From positions 35,409,001-35,473,000 of the forward strand of contig CP142461.1 of the NCBI GenBank assembly GCA_038049695.1: a stretch of DNA of 64,000 bases. Reading direction: 5' to 3'. Made by a program: the position numbers and the translations under genes. Below the pieces are notes generated by a model that did no database searches, was not told the DNA's origin, and was given only the letters and a program-made list of their open reading frames with translations. Of the stretch, positions 57,912 through 64,000 are shown in pieces. Source of the stretch: Cinnamomum chago. Taxonomy: Eukaryota; Streptophyta; Magnoliopsida; Laurales; Lauraceae. Position 1 is the stretch's first letter; each line of letters begins with the position of its first letter.

Positions 57912-57977
<66 letters not shown>

Positions 57978-60653
57978 TGATACTGGTTCGACCATTCCGC
58001 ACTATTGGGTTGAATCAATAATTAAAGCTTGAGGCCCCAAGTCAAATGGTTAAAATCATTTGGGCAGAGTGATATTTGGCCTTCACCTAATACACCGGAA
58101 ACCTTTCCCATCCCACCGTACTCTTTGATTGGGATGCATCCAGGTGGGCCCCACAAGAAGGGTGGACAAAGCTTTTTTGTGAAGATACTACAGCATACAG
58201 GTTGGACAAGTATGGCGCAATGACTTTTTGTGGGCCCATTCTGCTGACTGCCAATTCATGAAGGTGAGAATAAGGGTAGGTAGCTTTATCTAGTCACATA
58301 AGCCCCACATCTAATGCCAAGCCATTGAAAATAATCTCTTTATAGAGTCTAAGATGAAAGCAGTCCATCTTCATGTATGTACAGTTGGATGTGTGCAAAA
58401 CATCATCCGCCCATTGTTCAAAAGTCGGTCTTCAAATCCTACCCATGGGTGATTTTCAACCTATAGGACAGCCATCTGGGAATTTCAGCTGACACATTTG
58501 ATTCTGAGGGGTCTCGCTTTTGTGGACAGAGTGGATTGAAAACCCCACACCATTCATATGCTGGAGTCCGTAGGTGAAACAAGTGCTCCCAGCCTCCCAC
58601 CCATTGTCTTATGTGTGGTCCTAGGTTGGCCCCACAAAAGTCATCTCCACCATCTTTTCATCTCATAGGAACATTATGCGTTTGTGGATACCCCAGCTTC
58701 CCATTGGTGTGGTCTGGGCCTTATTTTCCCTTGATTTATAGCTTTTAGAATAGGAAGATTATTATTGTTGTTGTTGCTGCTGCTGCTGCTGTTGTTGGGG
58801 AATAAAAATGGTAAAACAAATGCTAAAACCTTGCATACATGTATGGAACTGAAGAAAATGTGCAAGTCCTGTTTTAATTTTTCCGTAAGCATAAAGGAAC
58901 CATGTTAAAGCATTTTCCTGGAATAACTAGCATCTTTTTTGTATTTTTTATCTTTGAGTTGTTAATTTCTTTTTATTTGGGAGGGCAGTTTTGTGAAATA
59001 CCAAGCTTGCAGCATACAGTCTGATGTAGTGAAATCTGATCCTTAGTTGTAACATTCTTGAGACTCTGCAATTGTCCTTTGTGGCTTAACCTTAAATGAG
59101 GTTAAATTATGCATACCATTCTGTAATCTCCATTGGTCGCTTTTAATTGAGAAAATTAACTATTGTTGTTGTTATTGCTACTGTAATATGGTTTGAAGAT
59201 CACTGTATTTGGTCTTAAAATGTAAATTTTAAGCAATTAGACTCAGCAGACTTCCATTAAAAATATATATATATATATTGGAAGCAAATTGACCATTTTA
59301 CATTGAGACCTAGCCAGCCACGAATTGATTCCTTGGTAGCTACTAAGGTGAGATGCCGCTTTGCCTTTGGGTTGTGTGGCACTTCTTGTCCACTATATAT
59401 ATCATTTGTTGTTGCTCTTGTTTATAATGTACATCATAGTTTCACATTATCACACATGACTTGATTTATTTATGTGGCATCTGGAGAGAACATATTGTAA
59501 TGTTGATTTCCAAATTAAATGTTCGGGTAGTGACAAGTTTTATGCTGGCTATCAACTTACCTAATGCAACCTTTGTCCTGTCTCTGGGCTTTTGACCGAC
59601 AGTAAAAACTAGTGATTTATGTGGAGGCCCAATAGGACAAGGATCCGATTATGATGATGATATACTATGTATGTCAATTTCTCTTTTATTTTTCTAATAA
59701 ATAAAAGTTAGACGAAATGGACTCCAAATGAAACAAAACACTGAATCAGCTGAAAAGTTCTGTTACGGAGTCACTGAAATGAGGTCTGAAATTAAATTGA
59801 CTACTAATTAGGGTATTCCCACTCTCCAAATGATATTGAGCGCATGTTTCATTTGCATGCATTATTGATAACAGCTGTTTGTTTATTGAGGATGATTTAT
59901 TTTTAGAACTTGTATATGGCAACTTTTTTGTTACTTTTCTAAATTTCTCTCACCCTCCAAAAATATGTGATAGCTTGGATAATTTTGAGCTTCCACCTAG
60001 TTCAACTTTACACTTTGGCTAGTCACAGTGGGTGTCTACGCTGATAGACAGTCCAGACACATTTCCAGAGTGCAAGAATCATGTGTCTTGGGTCAAAACT
60101 ATATGCTTAAGTGGCACTTGATGAACTTTGTGCTTAAACCTCGTTGTATGTAATTACAAGCAAAACCCATACCCATGGTCAGTATGAATAACTATGAATC
60201 AAGTTTTATGGGAATTTTGGCATATGAAATCCTGTCTTCCATTCCACCCACCATTTATGTGGAAAATTATGTATAATGAATGTCTCTAATATATTTTAAA
60301 ATGGGAGTGTATTGGATGTGTAGTTATCATTTCCCTTCTACCATTAATAAAAGCATATGGTGTAGTTGCAATATATTGTTCCACTGTACCTCTCTCTCCT
60401 TCTCTAATCGCCTTTTCTCTTTTAACATAGAGAGTAACTAAGATTTCTTTGGCACCTGATTCCTTACATTGTTTTGAACAGGTTTCTTGGGGATACCGAG
60501 AATGCTTTTAAATCCCTCACCAAGGCCGCAGATATTCTGAGAATAACGCATGGGACTAGTACACATTTTATGAAGGAATTCTTGAACTTGTTGGAGGAAG
60601 CACGTGCAGAAGCCGCTTACATGCAGACTTCAAGACAACCATTTGATAACTGA
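48143..60653 (+). CDS. ASHR1: ASHR1 (SDG37)-type SET/MYND histone-lysine methyltransferase, about 14 exons
   Basis: SMYD-type methyltransferase using S-adenosylmethionine, expected in nucleus and cytoplasm; about 484 residues, near Arabidopsis ASHR1 (480). Exons: 48143-48242, 48344-48489, 49621-49755, 50100-50154, 50264-50382, 50576-50664, 50802-50883, 51015-51113, 55621-55711, 55820-55939, 56977-57090, 57374-57443, 57766-57829, 60482-60653. The split SET domain begins GRCLVSTRSFAPGEVI. The MYND finger is CDGCFASGNLKKCSGC, YCGSTCQ, W...H...C. SET resumes with LYPVISIINHSCLPNS (NHSC cofactor motif) and VSISYIETAAS (catalytic Tyr region), then the post-SET Cys CTCIRCK with a later CQQCG. The TPR-like C-terminus holds VYPAIHPLLGLQYYTCGKLE. 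All junctions are GT-AG and in phase except exon 10 to 11, where simple joining is one base off, so a small exon or different donor is likely there. Intron 8 is 4.5 kb and intron 13 is 2.65 kb. Confidence 0.92.
51362..53975. repeat. 2.6-kb foldback (inverted repeat) in ASHR1 intron 8
   Basis: Two arms of about 1.3 kb meet near 52670 (AGTAAGAGCTAAA mirrored by TTTAGCTCTTACT). Each arm holds two copies of a roughly 400-bp motif: rightward at 51362-51760 and 52300-52668, leftward at 52675-53050 and 53630-53975. The CTGGTGTTTATGTC-type spacer (51880) is mirrored at 53490. Arms differ by many substitutions and small indels, so it is not recent. Short frames inside (CIPDFDCNERDL) recur in each copy but match no family known to me. 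Faded AGCTTGAGC-rich sequence lies outside both arms. Confidence 0.75.
53878..54199. repeat. 161-bp tandem duplication at the foldback edge
   Basis: The segment starting CCTCATTGGAAACTTG (53878) is repeated at 54039 with very few changes, including ACAAGGAGCTTGTCTCCTTG. It extends the right arm of the foldback and is more recent than the arms themselves. Confidence 0.85.
54200..55560. other. intron 8 distal part: possible organellar-like DNA and AGCTTGAGC-rich repeat
   Basis: 54200-54830 has a composition unlike its surroundings (less AT-rich, CTTTCTTCGCTCTCATCC and TGACTGCATTGACTTAC words) reminiscent of plant mitochondrial spacer DNA; no mitochondrial gene is present to prove it. 55375-55545 is rich in GAGCTCGAGC and CAAGCTTGAG words, as is 51185-51310 on the other side of the foldback, suggesting the two ends of one larger insertion. 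No gene was seen. Confidence 0.3.
57831..57974 (+). repeat. two (CT)n arrays with duplicated exon-13 donor
   Basis: Intron 13 starts GTTGGCTCTCTC... with about 48 bp of CT. Then ATTATACCTGTGGGAAACTA and GAATG/GTTGG recur at 57884-57912, followed by a second CT array of about 60 bp. So the last about 26 bp of exon 13 and its splice donor are present twice. Confidence 0.85.
57975..60481 (+). other. ASHR1 intron 13, no gene inside
   Basis: 58030-58660 contains GTGGGCCCCAC-like and CCCACCTGGATGCAT-like wording in inverted orientation, which looks like a dispersed plant repeat. The rest is AT-rich with a TTGTTGTTGCTGCTG microsatellite near 58770. No coding motif was seen. Confidence 0.35.
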
Positions 60654-61879
60654 CTACGTTTGTCTAACTAGAATCATCATTGGATTTAGAGTTAGTGAAG
60701 TGAGGCATTCAGCTGTGAATTTCAGCAACAGCCTTCAGTCATTGTTCTTTACCATGGCATCATTGGCATCTGTTGTAACTATTGTGTTTTTATTGCTGAA
60801 GAAGAAAAAATACATTGTACATAAAATGTAACTTCAGCAGGCCGGCTCAGGTGTTGGCTCAACACAGGCTTGATCTGAATTTGTATCCATAGGTAAAACC
60901 GAACCGAAATGAGTCTAAGATTCAAGGGTAAGACCCTCAGACAAATTCTTAAAGAGGCTCCAATGGCGCCCCACTTATCAAAAATCTATACTACACAAAG
61001 GACTTTGGAGAGGTGTGAGGTTATTGAGTCTAGATCCTCAATAAATCCCATAAATTAGCACTAGCCGTAATTTCACACTAATCTAATTATACTCACCATT
61101 TGATTAAATTTCATAAAATATGTAACTTAAGAAATCATTAAACTTGAAGGCCCTTAAATCAATGTATGTATGTATTTATATTTATTTCACCCCCAACAGT
61201 GACTTCAGAGGCTGACGGGTTCCTTTGCTACTATAAATTGTATGAACTCCATCAGATTCATTTTGGTCTCAGTGGAGAATGCATGGAATAAAAGGAAAAG
61301 AGATCAGAGGCGGGGAAACGTTGCAAGGTCGGGGGCCCTTTTGTAATTACACAAACCCAATTAGAAGTAGAAAATGGAGTATATACCCAACAGAGATCAT
61401 TATTCTCACGCGAGATTGTTTGCATGAAGGGTAAAATAAAATAAAATTAAAGGTCAAATTAAAAGAAAGATAAAGAATAGGAAGTTGAGAGTAAAAAGCA
61501 CTAAAAGGCAAAAACTCTCTCCTCTTTTTGTCAGTTAGTGTCTATTAAGAGTATTTTTTTTCATTTGGTGCATTTTAATTGTGGTTTTTTGTCATTTTGT
61601 GCCTTTAGTTTTAACTTATTTCTCTTTCTTTTTCTTTTTATTTGATCACTTAATTTTATTTCATTTCACTCGTCATGCAAATAAATAGATCTGGAGTACG
61701 ATTGTGTATTGTCCACATAATGGAAGCATGTAGACTCCTATTTTTCCCAAAAACGCTCCTCATTTCCTAAACTATCCCTCTACTTAGGAAGAGGCTTTTC
61801 AACATAAATTAGAAAATCAGGATGTGTTTTATGCTTTTCCAACAATGGTTTGTTATACAACTGAGCATCAACTCCAAAA
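60654..61879. other. ASHR1 3' UTR and intergenic DNA
   Basis: The 3' UTR probably ends near 60830, where ACATTGTACATAAAATGTAA follows an A-rich stretch (possible AATAAA-like signal AAAAAATACA). After that only AT-rich intergenic sequence is seen. Confidence 0.35.
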
Positions 61880-63640
61880 TCATTTCTACAACGGATTCAG
61901 CTAGATAGTCGGTTCCCCACCCATAGGCCTCCCTCACTAGTGTTCCAGTCTCGCCCTACATAGCAATAGGTGGTCGGTAACGCTACCTACAACACCAAGG
62001 GTTATACAAAATCAAATACAAAGGACCTGGCAGTACAATATACAGTTAGTATAGTATGAATGCATCAAAGAGAATAAAAAGACAGTAATAATGATTACTC
62101 CACATGAGTTGTGGTGAGGATGCATGAGATCATAGACCGGTCAAAACAAAGTTACTAGGGTATGGTGATTAAAGTTTGGTACCATACAAAGTGTCGGTAC
62201 CCAGTGACGTACGTCTACCTCAAATAATCCCATCATGATGACAAAACAATGATAGCTCCTACCAAGGGTGATCCGTCCAAGGCTAAGCTCTTCAATCGTG
62301 TGTATATTTGTGATGATTCGAAAAACCATACAAAGGTCGGTATCTGACTAGGCTTTCCTTGCATGAGCAAGATTTCACAATCCAAACAAAGCTTGGCATC
62401 AAAGTCTAATTCATCCTATCAAACCATCCAAACAGTCGATCCATTAAACCGTCAAAGTACCAACCATCAAACAATACCATCAAAGTCCGACCATGCAATT
62501 CATCCAAAGGTACCTAATCCGTGCAAACAAACCATCCATTCCAAGTTTCAATGGTCATTCCAAACATAGGCCATCGAATAGCCCACCTAACCACAGACAC
62601 GGGTATTCGTCCTCCAATCATATCCAAGGTCTCCTCTAGTGAAACCCTAGGTTATGGTCCTCACCATCATCATTAATGGTATGCATCACATTCCAACAAC
62701 ATAAAGGAAATAAGGAATACAAGAGCAATGTATATAAATTCAGAACGTAAGTAGCCAATCTAGGTCAAGGCCCCTCCTTCATGTATGGTATCAACCTTCA
62801 TCAATACAGTGGTTAATTAGAGTTTCAGATATCCCATGATCAACACTTGGTGCTCCGAAGGTAATTGACATCCAAAACATCTATTAATCATCATATCGAT
62901 TCAAATCCAACTTCCCATACCTTACTTTGAGGTACCTAGTGAGAGAATGTTAAGCTCCCCCATCCTCGCACCTCATGGTCTCCCATTACAAGCCTTTAAA
63001 CAAGTTTAATTGGTTAAAAATGGCTAAAAGATACAAATTCCGCACTTCTGCCGCACCCAAGCTTATGGTCAACCGTAGGCTAGTTACGGCTAGCCATAAG
63101 AGGGATGACGGTTAGTCGTAACGTAACTGCTATGGTGAAATCCCACATACTAGGAATGTAATCGTAACAGGGTCTCCTTTGTACAACGGTTAACCATGGT
63201 TAGACTCCAAGTCACCACAATCCAAATTTCCAAAGAATTCCACACATTATCTTTTGTAACCACCAATACACTACGGTTAGCCTTACAACTAGCCGTAGGG
63301 TCACTACGGTTAACAGTAATGTCACCACACACCAAATTCTTGCAAAACAACCATATATTGGAAAGGCAACTACGACTCCCATGGTTAGCCGTTCGGAGTC
63401 CCACGGCTGGTCGTGGAACTACATAACTCAAATTCCAACTTTCGAAATCCTCTCCAAATCCATCCAAATCCCCTTCAATTTCATCCAATTCACCAAGATA
63501 CATTCTACATCATCATTCACCATCAATTCATCAAAAAAATGGGCCAATTATAATCAAATTGGGGTTCCAAACATAAAAAGGTCTAAATCATGTAGAAGAG
63601 CTTAGAAATTAGAAAATTTACATCATCCATTGTGTCAGAT
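61880..63640. mobile_element. fragment of a long LTR of the 2911/4264 type
   Basis: The wording parallels the two solo LTRs, for example CTTGCATGAGCAAGATTTCA at about 62360 versus CTTGCGTGAACAAGATTTAA at about 5247. It also contains a cluster of near-palindromic ACGGTTAGCCGT variants at 63070-63420, in the place where the others have GGTCGACC or CGCTCGAGCG words. No TG...CA ends or target duplication were found, so it is truncated or extends unrecognised. Confidence 0.5.
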
Positions 63641-64000
63641 GAAATCAAACATATGAATAAAAAAAGAATCATTATGCATGCTATGTTAGGTATATATCGC
63701 ACTTGCCTTGGCCTCCAATCTATGGAAACCTCCAATCTATGGTTTCCAAGCTAATATACCTTATCATTTTTCCCTCCTCCCATCAATAAAACCGAGTCTA
63801 ACTAGGCTGCACGAGCTGGATTACATATAAACTATATGCATACTGCTTCTTGGAGACCATTACCCATATAACCATTGCTTCTTTACTTTCTTTTCATGGT
63901 TTTCTGCTGTTTCCTTCTCCTTCAATATTCAATCACTTAAGAGGTCCAATATTTTGGGCGGCAACTTCTTCTTTATTTTGTACTTAGGGTTTAGCTTTTG
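63641..64000. other. right edge of window, nothing recognised
   Basis: AT-rich sequence with a short CTCCAATCTATGG duplication near 63713. No gene or element terminus was seen. Confidence 0.3.

Noticed and set aside
57522-57980. 152-codon frame ending in a long Ser-Leu run
   Set aside because: It mixes intron 12, exon 13 and the CT microsatellite. The true exon 13 is 57766-57829 and is in phase with exons 12 and 14.
61100-61880. A second host gene downstream of ASHR1
   Set aside because: Only AT-rich sequence without exon-like frames or splice-bounded motifs was seen.
1-64000. CRISPR arrays, bacterial operons, rRNA or tRNA genes
   Set aside because: The sequence is plant nuclear. The regular repeats are tandem satellites or hairpin units inside transposons. 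No tRNA or rRNA was recognised by eye, though no scan was run.

Overview
The window is plant nuclear DNA: spliced genes with GT-AG introns, several classes of plant transposable element and one host gene. The species cannot be fixed from this sequence. Only one apparently functional host gene is visible, a SMYD-type SET/MYND histone methyltransferase of the ASHR1 (SDG37) type, read left to right over 48143-60653 in about 14 exons. Almost everything upstream of it is a stack of transposable elements.

Left third (260-15952): a decayed PIF/Harbinger element holds a solo LTR (2911-14756, TSD TCTTT). That LTR holds a second solo LTR (4264-7135, TSD AAATC) and a complete Mutator-like element, MULE A (8212-14348, 9-bp TSD TTGGTTTGT). 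MULE A carries two convergent broken genes: a plant-mobile-domain (PMD) gene and a FAR1-type MULE transposase joined to an OTU cysteine-protease domain. Short GCACGG...CCGTGC hairpin repeats lie in the 5' intron of each gene and between their 3' ends.

Middle third (16004-47974): a row of elements separated mostly by (TA)n tracts. It contains a small MITE, a composite Pack-MULE (B, 16202-25940), MULE C (25959-37363) and MULE D (37384-47974). MULE B carries pieces of a uridine kinase-like gene (one copy in each TIR), a VTT/SNARE-associated Golgi protein gene and an IRX9H-like GT43 xylosyltransferase gene. C and D are related two-gene elements in opposite orientation. Each has a FAR1-type transposase facing a small GRF-zinc-finger protein with a C-terminal membrane segment, an arrangement like mudrA/mudrB of MuDR. 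Between the two genes lies an inverted (palindromic) array of a 189-bp repeat. In D both genes are open; in C both are frameshifted. C also carries the antisense end of an SRP-receptor alpha gene.

Right third (47975-64000): the right TIR of D ends about 170 bp before the ASHR1 start codon, so the element row now forms the ASHR1 upstream region. Intron 8 of ASHR1 contains a 2.6-kb foldback structure, and intron 13 begins in a CT microsatellite that has duplicated the splice donor. Downstream are intergenic sequence and a fragment of a third long LTR. All gene identities are from reading protein motifs by eye; no database search was run.
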